NCBI GenBank assembly: GCA_946699065.1
Contig: CAMPDV010000018.1
Location: 806,001-870,000, forward strand
Source: Loxodes magnus
Lineage: Eukaryota > Ciliophora > Karyorelictea > Loxodida > Loxodidae
DNA length: 64,000 bases
Reading direction: 5' to 3'
The position numbers and the translations under genes were made by a program. Position 1 is the first letter of the stretch; every line of letters begins with the position of its first letter. Positions 12,117 through 25,401 of the stretch are shown one piece after another. The notes below the pieces were generated by a model. That model ran no database searches and was not told where the DNA came from. It was given only the letters and a program-made list of their open reading frames with translations.

Positions 12117-13689
12117 AGGATTAATCTTAATAATTACTCTGTAAATCACTCTACTTTGTATACATTTTCTTTAAGCCAAACTAAAGAATTTAAATAACTA
12201 TTCCGTTAAGACTGATTATAGAATTCTATTTATATTATCTATTAAAAATTTAACTATTATATTCATTGAGCCAAACAAAGGATTTTTTATTTATTTTTTA
12301 ATCCAAAAGTAATCTAATTTTAGAAACAAGCAAAAGCTAAAATTTAAGTATCTATTTTGTTAACTTAGAAGTTAACTTCTTTAGAATATCTAAATCTGCT
12401 GATAACAAAGGAATATTCTTGATGGTAAAGATGCTAATAACTTAGTCTAAGCAACTTTTTACTTATGATTAACTTTCTCTATTAAAATACTTTAACTTAC
12501 TTAATTATGAATCTAAAATTTAAAAATAAGTAAAGCTTAAGCTATTATTAGAAGAGCAATTATATTTATTGTATATTTTACTATAAAACAGATTAAATAA
12601 TCTATTAGAAACAAACTTTCCACTGTAATAAGGAAGCTTTTTGAATAAATTAGAAACTACTTAATTAATGGATGGATATTCTTATCCATAAAATTAAAGT
12701 TAGCTTTTAAATTAATACCTATAAGCACAAATAATATAAAATCTAAGTTTAGCTAGATTTTATAAAGAACCAAGTAATAGAATACTACAAGTTAGCGTAC
12801 TTTAATTTAAAATTTGCTTAGCTAGTTATATTAATCTTTAGAATAAGCAGAATAAAGCTATATCAATCAATTAATTAATTATTTATTATATTAAAGGACT
12901 TATTATTTTTAAATACTTACATTTATTACTTTTCACATTTTTATCACTTACTTTATGCATTATTTGCTTAATTCTATTTTACCTAAAAAATTATATAGAA
13001 AAAGTAAACTTAAATAGTTTAACTAAATAGTACTAGCAACTTTTAATTGATAAATATTAAACTATGATTAAATTTTAAAAGCTAGAGGTTGGATATGAAT
13101 AATAATAAATATATTGAATAACTACAAAATTAGTTATGACTATTATAATAAAGCTAAATATATCTATTTAAGTTCTTAAATTTGTTATTTAGGAATACTT
13201 TTCTCTTTTATATAATGAGATTATATGCTTCAGAAGCTTATTTTTATTATAATTTGTTTTAAATTTTAGAAATTAATATAACAGCTAATATTTTAACCTA
13301 GCTTTAGATATATGAGTTTAATCAGTCTTAAATGATTATTACTTTTAAGTATTTTTATTTTTATTAAGAAATTAGCATAAAAACTTATATTTACTTTTAT
13401 TAGTCATTTGCATCTTATTTAGTAAGCATAATAGCTTTTATTGCTAACAATACAGTAATGGTATTAATAAAATATTAAAGATACTATGAAAAGTATATTA
13501 GTTTGTATGACATCAGAAACTAAGATTCTTTAAGTAAAATGGATTCTTTAATTACCGCATGAAGTCGTAAAAATTAATTCTAAGCATTTGGTAATTTACT
13601 TAATAGATGAAATTTAAGTTCTTAATATTTACTCTTTGATAAAATAAAGCATCATATCAATATTTACTAGTTAAATAATTACATAAATG
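12117..13689. other. AT-rich gap
   Basis: No supported gene. A short ORF starting ATGACATCAGAAACTAAG at about 13509 reads protein-like for some 55 codons but converges into the end of the next gene and has no other support. Confidence 0.5.
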
Positions 13690-15159
13690 TCACATTATCA
13701 GGCATTTTGACTTACAACATCCATCACTATTTACAAGAATTTCTTTCCTATCTGAATCACGAGCAGAAGATCCAAATGAAGAAGTCACTGGTAAAAGACT
13801 TAGTTTTTAATAAGGCTTTTTGTATCACTATTTTTCAGAGGTACTAGAAATTTCGGAAAAATTGGAATTTTGCCTTTTAACGTACTATATTTAGTCGTAA
13901 TCTTCTGTCGATTATTCAAGATACCTCTTATTACTTTCTTCTTCTCTTGAACTACTATTTTACTAAGGTGAAGATTAATCTTAATTTTTATATTTCTACA
14001 AATATTCATTACGCCTTGCTGAAGATTGCAGTATTTAAAAATAGTCAAAAATAACTTCTTCATTTTTTTATTCATTCTTTTAATTCTCTATCAAATTAGA
14101 ATTTACTGCTTAAATATCTAAATCTAACTTAATAACTTTATTTTAAACTAATTCCTCTTAAAAATCTTCTTATCTTGCAGATAAAAATGTATCTTAATCT
14201 TCATTTTACAACTTTTCTAGTAATAAGTCTTAGTTAAAGTTGCTGAGTTACATCAAATTAAGATTATTTCTCTTTAGAATTTCGTTTTTTTAATTCGTAA
14301 TTTGTTATTTTTAAGGAGATACTTCGTTATTAGCTCCTTAATAATTTTTGTAGTCTTTTATTACAGGAGTTTAATTTCTAGATTATTATGGTGTATATCA
14401 TTCATAAGGAGTTTCAGATCTTTATTCAATAATATTATTTTCTTGCGATTAGGGAAGATTATTTATATTCTGGCTATTAATTTTTTCATTTTATAGCTGC
14501 ATTTATTCTAGATTTACAGTTTTTTAATTTTTTAATTCAAAAAAAATTTCTTTATGAGGTTAATTTTATGAATTTTGTGAATTTTGTGAATTTTCCTTTT
14601 AATCTATTTACTCTTCATTTCAGAAATTTTGTCCTTATTATAAGATTTAATTCGGAGAATCCTATTAGAAGCAGTAATCAATTAAATCTTCATTTGCTTC
14701 TTATAATAGTTCATTTCAATGTTCTTTTAAACTACTATTACTTTCTTACCTTTCTTCGCGTTTTAATTTTTTCTCTTACTTGGATACTTCTTAAAGAATT
14801 ATTTATTTCTCTTCTTTAATAGCCAAATAGATATTATCTTCTTCCTACACTTAATTTAAAGTTTAATCACTATTCTTTTTATCATTTTGCTAATCTTATT
14901 TCTAGCTGCAATTTTAATAAACTATCTGCTAAGAAAGTTGCTATTCTTAAAGCTCTTACTATTTTTACTCTTCAATAGTGTTCTAGATGTTATAAATTAT
15001 TTCTTAATTGATTATTTCGTTTTATTTAATCATTCCATTTTCCTCAATTTCTTGATTACTTAGATTTTAAGGAGATACTGAAGTAGGGGTAGCTTACTTA
15101 GGCTCTTTACTTTATTTTTTACCTTTTTTACGACTTTTATTGATTTTCTTTACTCCCAT
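13690..15159 (-). CDS. Q-rich protein with C-terminal CaaX prenylation box
   Basis: 489 residues in one exon, ATG 15159 to TGA 13692-13690. The N-terminus is very basic (MGVKKINKSRKKGKKQSK). The body is glutamine-, asparagine- and glutamate-rich with heptad-like stretches, and a small repeat of Q-N-S triplets near residue 195. The last ten residues are GCCKSKCLIM. CLIM is a good CaaX box (Cys, two aliphatics, Met, the farnesyltransferase-preferred X), and the cysteine pair just before it could be palmitoylated, as in H/N-Ras. Because a CaaX box works only at the very end, it also confirms that this TGA is a stop, although four earlier TGA codons in the same ORF (for instance in KEHWNELL and YEWYTP) are Trp. 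Function unknown; membrane attachment is inferred. Confidence 0.85.
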
Positions 15160-15407
15160 TTTTACTTTAATAATAATCCTTATAATTAACCAGTTTATTA
15201 TTTTCTTAGCATGCAAACCGTTTTAATATCCTTTTATCCCTAGAATCAGTATATTAATATAAGTCTATTTACTATTTTACTAATTATTACTTTGCTAAAG
15301 CAAAAAGCTTTTAAAGGGCTAAGTATTTACGACTTTTAAGGTTTAAATTGATAATTCTATTGATTTATTTTCCTAAGCATATTCAAGGCTATATTATTCA
15401 AATAATA
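15160..15407. promoter_or_regulatory. shared divergent promoter region
   Basis: Only 248 nt separate the starts of the CaaX protein (minus) and the C2/zinc-finger protein (plus), so this stretch must hold both promoters. No motif is recognisable. Confidence 0.4.
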
Positions 15408-16886
15408 ATGCTGGAAGTTCCGACTTTATATCAATTTGAAATCATTGTACATTCTATCAAAACTCAAAAGATGCCTAAAAAAGCCGCTGTAGGGTTTCGA
15501 TTGTTTGATTACCCTCTGATTTTAATATATCCTAAGGAAGATTTATCATGAAATGTAGGAAAAGCTTGCTGTATTGCTCTAACATGGACTTAGTTACTAG
15601 AATTAATTAAAACCAATTTCTTATACTTGATGTTTATGGAAATTTCTGCTCCTCACTCTAATATGATTGCATGTGCAAGACTAGATCTAAATAGCTTGAA
15701 AAACTATGTTACTAGAAATGTTTTTAAGAGGGGAAACGTTGAACTCTATGATCCTGTTGCTAATCCAATTGCTACGATCGATTTGAGTATGAAAATATGC
15801 GTTAAACAATCTGCAGTGTAATAAATTCAAACTTAAGCAGACAACTAAAAATAAATGGAGCATAGTTAAGAAGAAAACAAAGTAAGCTTAGAGTAAAATT
15901 CTATCACTCACTAGTAAATTTAATAAATCACTCCATAATAGCAGCCCTTAATTATAAAGAAAGAATAATAAGTATCCCACTAGCTCATTGATAAAGTAAT
16001 TCAAGTAGATCAGCAGCACCAGGAAATATCAATGAAAGAAAACAAAATAAAAGAATTAGAGAACTAAATAAAAATTTAGAAAGAGTAATATGATTAACTT
16101 TTAAGGAAACAGCGCAGTAATGTTTAGCAATAAAAACCTTCATTTTATAAATTTGACTACCAGCCTCCTCCACTATTCTTTAAAAATGAGTAGGAACATT
16201 ATGATTAACCAAAGCAAGTTTAGAAGTAAAAATAGTAAAAGTAGTAAAAGTAGACAACTTAAGTATAGAGTCCTATAGTTGTCGAGTAATAGGAAGTAAA
16301 TAATTTATAACCCTTATAGTTTACTGAAAATAACATACTGGATAAACTTATTTAGGAGTTATTGGAGATAAAGGTTAAATAAGAGAAAAATATTTAGTAA
16401 AGTATTTATTAAAAGCCTTCTGAGCAAAAAATAAGCAAGCATGGAAGAATTCATCATGTAAAAGACTAAAAAGTTATCAAAAGATAATAAGAATCAGAAG
16501 TTTTATACAGTCAAGATTTTGAGAAGGATAGTGTAGAGTTTAGAAGGTCAAATGAAGTAGCAACCCCTTAACCTCCTAGTTAATATTCATCAGACTTTGA
16601 GTCTGTTACTTTATCTAGAGAAAAATTAAAATGTCCTTTATGTAATGAAGTATTAACTTCTAGTTAAATTTAGAAACATTTATGCAGTAAAATGTAAGAA
16701 GCTCCATAAGCATTCAGTCAATACTCTTCAGATTTCGAATCAATGACATTATCTAGGGATAAACTTAAATGTCCTTTATGCAACGAAGCAATTACTCAAA
16801 GCTAAATATAATAGCATGTTTGCAGCAAGATTTAGGAAGAAGAAGAGATTGAAAGTGTATCTGAAAGCATATATTCTTCTGTTTGA
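15408..16886 (+). CDS. C2-like domain, coiled coil and duplicated C2HC zinc finger protein
   Basis: 492 residues, ATG 15408 to TGA 16884-16886. Residues 1-135 form a beta-rich domain that looks like a C2 fold (YQFEIIVHSIKTQKMP, VGFRLFDYPLILI, IACARLDL, NPIATIDLSMKI). A Q-rich coiled coil follows. The C-terminus holds two near-identical modules of about 40 residues: YSSDFESVTLSREKLKCPLC.....QKHLCSK and YSSDFESMTLSRDKLKCPLC.....QQHVCSK, each a C2HC finger. This is a recent internal duplication. C2 plus coiled coil is common in centriolar and ciliary proteins, so a cytoskeletal role is possible, but the family is not certain. An in-frame ATG at 15348 would add 20 hydrophobic residues; the later start fits the C2-like domain better. 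Confidence 0.8.
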
Positions 16887-17258
16887 TATCTCTAAATATT
16901 TGATTATTCCTTAAAAATTTGAAGCTTATAAATTAAAACACATTATTTTCTATTCATTCTAATGATTGACTAATTAATACTCCCTCTAAACCATACCTTA
17001 TACGACTTATTCTACTAATATTATCAAATAAATCTATTAATTCTATTCAGCTAATAGTCACTATTTCATATACCAGATGATAATTAAAAGCATAAGGAAT
17101 CATAAATTCCTTAGCTAATTATTATAGCAATTAATTTAAATAGGCAGTTTTGCATAGAAGGTTTCAACATAATTAAGAAAGGATCTATTGAAATATTAAA
17201 GTTTACTAAATATTGAACTAATAGAGTTTTAAGGTATTATATTAAATAGAACTAAGAA
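16887..17258. other. intergenic, AT-rich
   Basis: Between two plus-strand genes. Nothing recognisable besides AT-rich sequence. Confidence 0.55.
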
Positions 17259-20200
17259 ATGAAGAGAATTAAGTGAAACACTTTCATTATTATTGTTATT
17301 GTATTCTATTGCTTCTAAGTTACATTACAGAAGATTTAAACTCCTAAAGGAATTACTTGGAGTTCTTATGACTACAATTTGAAAAAAATTAATGTAGTAT
17401 GAACAACTTATGCTGGAGCAACTAATTATGAGGTTAATTATTAGTATTAAACTAAGTCTGAAAGTAACTCTGTTAATGTAACAATAAATAGCTATGGAAT
17501 ATAATGTGATGATAACAACGGAGCTCAAATTAATGCAAAATTTAGAATTTGAAAAAGTACTGAAAGTTCTTCTTGAAGTCCTATTGTTTCTTTTTTATGT
17601 GCAAATGTACCTTCTTAACCTAGTTCACTTTAATTGGTCAAGCCTGATTAAATTTCTTGAAAATCTATAGCCGAAAATTTATATGATGGCGGGTCACCAG
17701 TTCTATCTTATGAACTTTACGTAAACGATTCTTATTATTAAGAATTTCCTTAAAATTAAATTTAGACTACTGGAGTATATGGCAATTACTATAAACTGAG
17801 GGCTAAAAATTGAGTAGGAGCAGGTGCTTTTTCATAAATCTATTAAATGTCTTAAGATTCTAAGATTGATGTAAGTAGAACTACCTACAATTAAGTAACT
17901 GAAATACCCGTAAATTAAGCCGTATAAATTACCTTGATCCCTAAAAGTAGTAGTGGAAGTACTGTTAACTAAGAAGGCCTTTTATTTTTCTTAGTTGTAT
18001 AAGATGCATGTGAAAGATAATACAATTCTTATTACTGCAAAAGAGTTCAAACAGGAAATTAGTATTATAATAACGATTTACTATCCAATTCTTAGCTTAT
18101 ATAATTCAGTTACCAATCTGGAAATTACATCGCTAGCTATACTCCTTAAAAGAAAGGATATTTAAGTTTAGCAGTAATTTATCTAGAATCTTATGGATGA
18201 AGAGCCGAATACTGGAATAATATAAATGAGAGTGGAGACTATGAAACTTTATAATATTTAAATTATATAGATTTGTATTGAAAAGAAGATGCTTTTATTA
18301 CTACTTCTGCTGCTACTTACGTTTCTGCTATGTATATTTCATTTATTAAAAGTCCCACTTCAGAAATATTTATATTTTACTTGACTAGTGATGATGGAGG
18401 TAGAGTTTATATTAACAATGTTTTGAAAATAGATACTTGGAACTTATGTTGCTAAACAGTTAGTTTTGAATATAAGCTGGAGAAGGATAAGTTTTATATG
18501 ATAAAAATTGATTTTAAATAATTAAAAGGATCTGCTTCAATTAAATTTGAGTGGCAATCTCTTTCTATACCTAGATAAGTTGTTCCAGCCTTTAATTCTT
18601 ATTAACCAAATTATTTAACATCCTAGAGCCAAAGTACTACAAATCCTTGAATTCTAAGTGTGACTCATGGAGAAAGCTATCCTTCAAACTGTTATGCTAA
18701 AGAAATCACAAATATTACGGCTGGAAATACAAACTATTTTAACATATAATCAGTAGATTTTACAGGAGATATAGTAGATAATCAGAATGACGCATACGAA
18801 GTTACTTTTCAATTAGTTGACAGCATATCATCTGAATAATAGAATAAATAATATAATGGACAATATACTAGTTTGGGATCTTATAGATTAGAATATTCAT
18901 TAAATTAAGCAGGTAAATATAGTATTACAGTTATCTTATCAAACACATAAATAAAAAACTCTCCTTATTATACTTACTGTATATCTGGAACTCCATAATC
19001 ATTAAATTCAACCCATAATTTTAAAAGCTTATGGATGAATAACTGTTGTATTTAGAGTGGCTTAACTTATTCAATAAGCTTTTAGAGCAAAGATTAATAT
19101 AGTAATCCAACTTATGATGGCAGAATAAGTATTTAAGTATAATTTGTCGATTATAATGAGTGCACTATCAGTTAAAGTTATTTCCCTTAATCAAGCGACT
19201 GAAAATCTAGTTATAATATAGAACCTTATTTTGTATACAATTCTTCCACAAAAAATTATCATTTAACCATATATTAGGCAGGAAATTGGAGTCTAACCTT
19301 CCTTATAGATAACGTAGAAATGAATTCAACTTATTCTCCTATATTAGTAAATGTGGAGCCATCATAAATATATGGTCTTAACTGTGTTTTATCGTTTCCT
19401 TCATCCATTGAAGCAGGAGTAACGACATAGTTTCTTGTATAAGGAAGAGACCAATTTCATAATAATGTATTAGATTCGATATAAGATTTCGACGATGAAA
19501 TTATAATAAGACCAGTAAATGATAATTTGATTGTTTAAATACTAGACCATGAAATTTGTTAAGGAGTTTATAAGATAATTCTATAAGGGGAATTAGAACT
19601 GCAATATTAAATCCAAATCTACTTCAATTCCATTAAGTTAAATGGAAGTCCTTTTACACTAACAGTAGAAAGCAATGGCGCCATTTCAGCAGATTAAAGC
19701 AAAATAGTAGAATAAAGCACAACTATAGAAGCAGGAAATTATTTTAATATAAAGGTAGAATCAAAAGATTAATTTGGAAATTAAGTTATTAGTACTCAAG
19801 AAGTATTTTCAATTGAACTTATTGATCCTGATAACCAGATCTTTAGATCTGAAAATATGATCAATTTGAACAATGGATTTTATTCCTATTCATTTTAAAT
19901 TTAGAAAAGTGGAACTTGATAAGTTAATATTTCTTTAGGATAAAGTGACAAGCAATTTGTCGCTCATACAAGTTTCTAAGTTACAGTTAGTGAACCACAT
20001 GCATTTTATAGCTATCTATAAGCGAATTCTGAATATAGAATTGGTAATTAAGATTTTATCGTAGATATAATTCCGAAAGATATTTATTAAAATTCTATAA
20101 GTAGCTTTGACTTTGATTTATAGTACTTCAATGTTTTAGTAGTTAGACCCTAAAAAGATTCAAATGACTAATTTATAGTTGATAGCTATATTGTTTCAAA

Positions 20201-22205
20201 TAGCAACAATTAACGAGCTTATGTTGATTTGAGTAACTATAAAGTTGCTGGAAACTATGAATTATTACTATAAATGTACTAAAAAAAAGCTCTAATAGCA
20301 ACTTATTTTGATTAAAATGATTTCCTAAATCCTTATTAAAAGCATCTTCGAAATTAATCATCTATTGACTAAGGACTTTATGGCTACAGCGACTTTATTA
20401 CTCCCATTAATTTTGCATGATAAACAAAACCTGCAGGACTAACTGATAATAACTATTGAAGTGCAACATGATAAGGCTACCTTTTAACCCCTGAAAATGG
20501 CAGCTAAACAATAGAAATAGAATTTACACTGGCAAGTTAATATGAAGCATTATTAAAAATTAATAATCAGATTTTGATTGATTGAACTTAGAATTAATGC
20601 AATACAATTGAGCTAAAAAGTCATTCATTCTTCAATATTTTAGTTTAATTTAATTAGACAAACGTTTCTCCAAGCCTATAGCTCTACTGAAAGACTTGCT
20701 TCCTTAATTAGGAAATAATTCCTTCTTCTCAATTTTACGCTTTCTTAAATAGTACTTTTACTCCTATAAATATTATTTTAAATCCAGGAGTTACTATACC
20801 GGAAAAAGTTACAATAACAGATTTTCCATAATAAATAGAAAAAAACATTAGTTATAGTTTTAAAGTAGAATCGTATGATAATTGGTAAAACAAGTAAAAT
20901 AATCATAATGATGTCTGAAACGGATTGTTTGAAAGTAGTTAGTATTAATATTCTATAAGGTTCGAAGCAACTTAAGTGTTAGGGTAATGAAGCGGCACTT
21001 TTAATATATCTAAAGGAGGATAATATAATCTAACAATTGAAATTTAACCAGATGGAACTGGAAATTTTTTCCTTGTTAATAAGGCTCAATATCTTATATA
21101 TGGAGATATTGATCCTTATATTTCAACACTGCAAGGAATAACTAATGGAATTGCTGGATAATCCTACAAAATAACTTTAACTGCAATAGATGAAAATGGG
21201 AATCATCTATTGAAAGGAGGAGATGACGTTAAAAACGTAACTAACCTAGAAAGTATAAAATTTACAGACCATAATAATGGTACATATACTTTTGAATACA
21301 CATGTTATACAGCTGGAACCTACTAATTAGAAATTTGAATTAGGTAATAACTAGATACCAATAAAAAGCTGACAATCTAAATATCTCATGCTACGATAAA
21401 TTTGTATGAATCTAAAGTTGAATATTAAGATAAATTATAAATAGATCATACTAATTAGATTACAATTCTTCCTCTAGATTCTTATGAAAATTTAATAACT
21501 GAGTTTTAAGAGTTTTATGGATATGTAGAGAAGTAAAAAGATAATCAAATATTCCAATGAAAAATTTATGATATAAACTAGCAATAATCAGGCTCTTATC
21601 TAGGATATGTGGATCTCTTCATTGATGAAACAAGTAGAGCAGACTACTGCTCAAATTAAAACAATTCATAGCTTGAAGCATGCGATTTTGCAGGTTCGGC
21701 TTAAATTTTTGTATATTAAATTCAACTTGGCATAAAAGCAAATTACTATTCTTCTGCATCAAATCTAGATTAACTTGTAAAGTAAGAAATTTTAAACAAT
21801 TAAAATATTGACTACAACTGAAATGATGGCGTTGTTTTTTAATATACAGACCCAAATAGTTTAAATATAGAAATGAACGATGATCTATAAATTATTTATT
21901 AAGGATATATAAAAACGTTATTAGATGATATTTTTGAATTTAAAGCAATAGCTGATGATTATGCTTTAATTAATATGAATTATTCAGCTAGCTCATATAA
22001 AGATTCTTACACCTTGAAGACAAAGCAAAATGCGTTTTATTGATATTAACTTCTTTATGTGGAAACTACTAATTCAGCTTCTCTATCCTTTTTATGAAGT
22101 AATTCCATAACTACGGATTAAGTTATTCCAAAAGAAAACTATTATTACCTAAAAGATGATGCTGTTCCATTTTCGGGTTAGGGAATTAATGTTAATTTAA
22201 CTTGA
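17259..22205 (+). CDS. large secreted or surface protein with FN3-like, filamin-like and three PA14 domains
   Basis: At least 1,648 residues, ATG 17259, no intron in this span. A signal peptide is clear (KRIKWNTFIIIVIVFYCF). Then come two fibronectin-III-like domains (to about residue 200), a PA14 domain at about 309-440 (YGWRAEYWN ... FIFYLTSDDGGRVYINNVL ... IKFEWQS), several filamin-type Ig repeats with the usual AGxY/SPF spacing, a second PA14 at about 1037-1150 and a third at about 1487-1620. Families of this PA14/filamin make-up are abundant in ciliates as extracellular or surface proteins, where PA14 is thought to bind carbohydrates. Many Trp codons are TGA (for example VVWTTYAG, IWKSTESSSW). 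The end is given at the first TGA after the last PA14 domain; the same frame stays open to 23277 and would add hydrophobic segments, so a C-terminal anchor may be missing here. Confidence 0.85.
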
Positions 22206-23166
22206 AAAAAGAATAAAACTGAGACTTAATTTTATTTTATATTTCTTTGAATTTATTATTATCTTTATATCTTCAAATAATAAAAGAGTGACCATACTAA
22301 ATATCTTTTATAACTATGGACTTAAACCTTAGAATTATACTTATCATTTATGATAGCTTGCTTCTTTTAACATTTTTATCTTAAAGTCTTTATTAAACCA
22401 ATTTTAAAGTTAAAATTTTAAAATAAAAGAAATGTTTATTAAATGATTTTCAAGCCTACTAACTGTATCTAAAAATGTTAAGATTGCGTACTATTAGCAA
22501 TCAGTTTAAATGTTAAAGGCAAATAGATTTAAAATTAATTTGTTTTAAACTCTTTATGCAATATATTCACTGATACATATCTATCAAGAAGCTAATATTT
22601 AATTCTACTAAGTTTAAAAATTACTAGCTTTAGCATTGATTGATATTTAAAAATAATTTCAGCTTCTTTAGAGATAGCTATATTTCATCTTTCTTAAACT
22701 TGATTAATAATATATTTTGGAAGTTTAATCGAAAATTGAAATTTTAGAAGTTATTTCAAAAGATTTATTAGCAAGAAGATTTCTCTAAAAGCTAATATTG
22801 GATTAATTCTTGCAAGTTAACAGGTTTTGAATTAAAATAAAGCAAAAGAGTTGCATTTATAATATAAGAAGATCTAAGTTTGATATGGCAATAAAACGTT
22901 TTTAAATGAATATTAAATATTCTATTTATAAATTAAGGAAAGTTTTGCTATATTTGTTTAAGATTTCAACAGCATAAAGGTTAAGATATTGATTGCTATT
23001 ATTTATTTATAGCTTTATGTCTTTTATTTGTCAAGTTAAGGAAAGTTATTTTTATTAATATATCCTGTTAATTCTAATGGGATAATAATAGATTTAATCA
23101 TATTGAAGTTTATTGAGTAGTTTAAGGGATAATTATTAATATTCATTTAAATCCAAAAATATAAAA
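22206..23166 (+). other. unresolved 3' extension of the PA14 gene or spacer
   Basis: All three plus frames look protein-like and hydrophobic in places (in the PA14 frame FYFIFLWIYYYLYIF directly follows the last domain). A membrane anchor and cytosolic tail are likely here, perhaps with short introns, but I cannot choose a frame. Confidence 0.4.
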
Positions 23167-25354
23167 ATGCGACTTAAGCTCAGCACTAGATCTTTAGGCT
23201 TAAACTTGAATTTAGCATATTTCGCAATAACAATAATTTGTTTGGCACTTATTTTGATTACTATTATTGTAGCATCTGAGATTTTGCATAACTATGTAGA
23301 GTCAGAAGGTGAAGATATAATATTGACTTAATAAAAGTAGAGCATATACTCTTATTTAAATGTAACCCAACTGATTATTTATTAATTGCTGCAGTCAGGT
23401 ATTTAGAAAGCTAATTTTCTGAAGACTATAACTGAAGACATTTTCTGATTAAATGGTAGAAAAAGATATATTTTGCTTCCCACCAATTAAAAAACAATAT
23501 GAGATAATTAAATACCTAGTGATTGTAAAACATATAATAGTAAGACAGCCTTTCATTACGGAACAAACATAGAAATTTGCTTTGACCATGGAACTTTCTA
23601 TGCTCCTTTTGGTACTGATGAAATGAAGAATATGCAAATATATGACAACTGCTCTATATATGATTATTATTTAAAATAAGTCCTAACTTAACCTTTTATG
23701 CTAATTAGAATAGGATTCCAAGTAGATGACACTATGTATATTTACCCTGGTTAGTAAATTGAAAAATTGTATAGTCCAACTTCAAACGAGTGGTATTACA
23801 GTGCTCTGTATTACGATGGTAAACCCCATTTAACAAATCCTTATTTAAGAGATTCAACCTATAATGTATTAGTCGCATAAGTAAGCATACCTGTTTATAA
23901 CAAAACTGAATTGTTTGGGGTTATTTCTTTAGAATTTGAGTTAAATAGATTAGTTAAAGTTATTGATGATATGGAAATAGGAAATGGAAGTTTTGTTATT
24001 TTTGTTTCTTCTCGAGGAACTATTTTAAATGACTGTCCATTATGGAAAACAAGATTTGGAATAGATAGAATTTATGATAAAGAACTCACTCAACTTTCTC
24101 TTTTTGATTGGACAACTTAGATCTTCAATGAATCGATTGCTGAAAATAAAATATATGAATATGAGCATATAAATGGTTCTATATACTGATATGTAAGGAA
24201 ATTTATCTATATGGATCGTTACATGCATACTTAAGTAATTATTTATATATAGAAAAATAAAGTTGGAGTGCTGCTTGCATTTAAATAGAAGGATATTATA
24301 TACTAATAAATCACCGATTTAAAATCCAAGTATGAAGTTGAATAAGGAGATTTGCTTATCGCTATCTTTATAATAGCTTTCATTTCATAGATATTTATCT
24401 TCTTGATAGTCATAATAATTACTAGAAAGATTACTTAATGCTTCGATAAAATCCTCTTAGTGGGGAATTCAATTATAACAAATGCCTTACAAAAAAATAT
24501 ATTGCAAGGATTAGATATCGATAAATAACTAAGAGGAGGGAATTATGAAATTCTATAAATTATGAAGCTATTCAAAGAAAATCTTAATAAAATCCATCAA
24601 AATTACGAAGAATATAATGTTATTGGCTTCTCTGATGATTATGTCTATGAACAAATAAAAGATCTCGAATTTCCCAAAAACTTACTCAAGGGCAAAAATA
24701 TGGAATGGGTTAAAAAGCTAGGCTTTATAGAAAATGCTAAACATTTTTGATAAAAGTTATTCGTAATTTATTCTCTTTCCCATATTCTAAGCTTCTACTA
24801 TATAAATTTAATGATTTAATAAAACTTAGCAGTTTAAAAAGAAAGAAGCACACTAATTATTTAAATGTTCTATTTATGATTATTAAGAAGATGTAGAGCT
24901 TCTATTGGCTTTAATTAATTAGGATAAATTAATTACCTATTCCTTTCTATTTTAACTCTATTAATTAAATAGAACTTATATAAATTAACCTCTAATTATA
25001 AGAGGTAATGCTAGCTATCTTTTAGAAAAAAGACTTTAGTATAATCTAAATTTATTACAGGCTTTAGCTTATCTTGAAATATAGAAAGGCTGTTAATAAG
25101 AAGAATGAAGCACTTTAGTATGGAGGAAACTTAATTATTAGATTATAATTTATATATGTAATAAGTTATATAATTCTTGCTATAGCCTAATTTAAATATA
25201 GGAAAACAGTATATTGTATGGCTCATTTTCAAGAGAATATTATTGATAAGAAAATTGATTACAAGAATAAATAAAAGAAGAGGGAATTAAAATAATAAGA
25301 TAAAGGTGGTAATAGGAGATTGAATATATACTAGAAGTTTAATACTTTATATGA
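23167..25354 (+). CDS. Cache-domain membrane receptor with TPR-like cytosolic region
   Basis: About 721 residues. ATG 23167; first membrane segment at residues about 15-40 (YFAITIICLALILITIIV), then an extracellular double-Cache region of about 370 residues, whose second lobe reads WYYSALYYDGKPHLTNPYL ... VAQVSIPVYNKTELFGVIS ... NGSFVIFVSSRGTIL, a typical dCache_1 pattern. Second membrane segment IAIFIIAFISQIFIFLIVIII near 405-425, then cytosolic sequence. A 22-nt intron (24709-24730) is needed to enter the helical, TPR-like region (NASYLLEKRLQYNLNLLQAL, AYLEIQKG). A 13-nt intron (24709-24721) would also fit. Cache domains bind small ligands such as amino acids. Without splicing the ORF would stop at TGA 24748. 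The end is TGA 25352-25354; the VSR gene begins 47 nt later. Confidence 0.85.
24709..24730 (+). other. 22-nt intron (13-nt alternative)
   Basis: GTTAAAAAG..CTTTATAG. Removal shifts the Cache receptor into the TPR-like frame. A shorter AG at 24721 gives the same phase, so the 3' splice site is not fixed. Confidence 0.65.
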
Positions 25355-25401
25355 GAATAATTAATTAAAGGCTCTAAATTATTATTTTGCATCATCGCAT
25401 A

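Noticed and set aside
14302-14819. Plus-strand standard-code ORFs with hydrophobic translations
   Set aside because: They are antisense to the Q-rich CaaX gene on the minus strand, whose reading continues through with the ciliate code.
24748-24750. TGA as the end of the Cache receptor
   Set aside because: The downstream TPR-like reading in the next frame is convincing and joined by a short GT..AG intron; kept only as a possible unspliced product.
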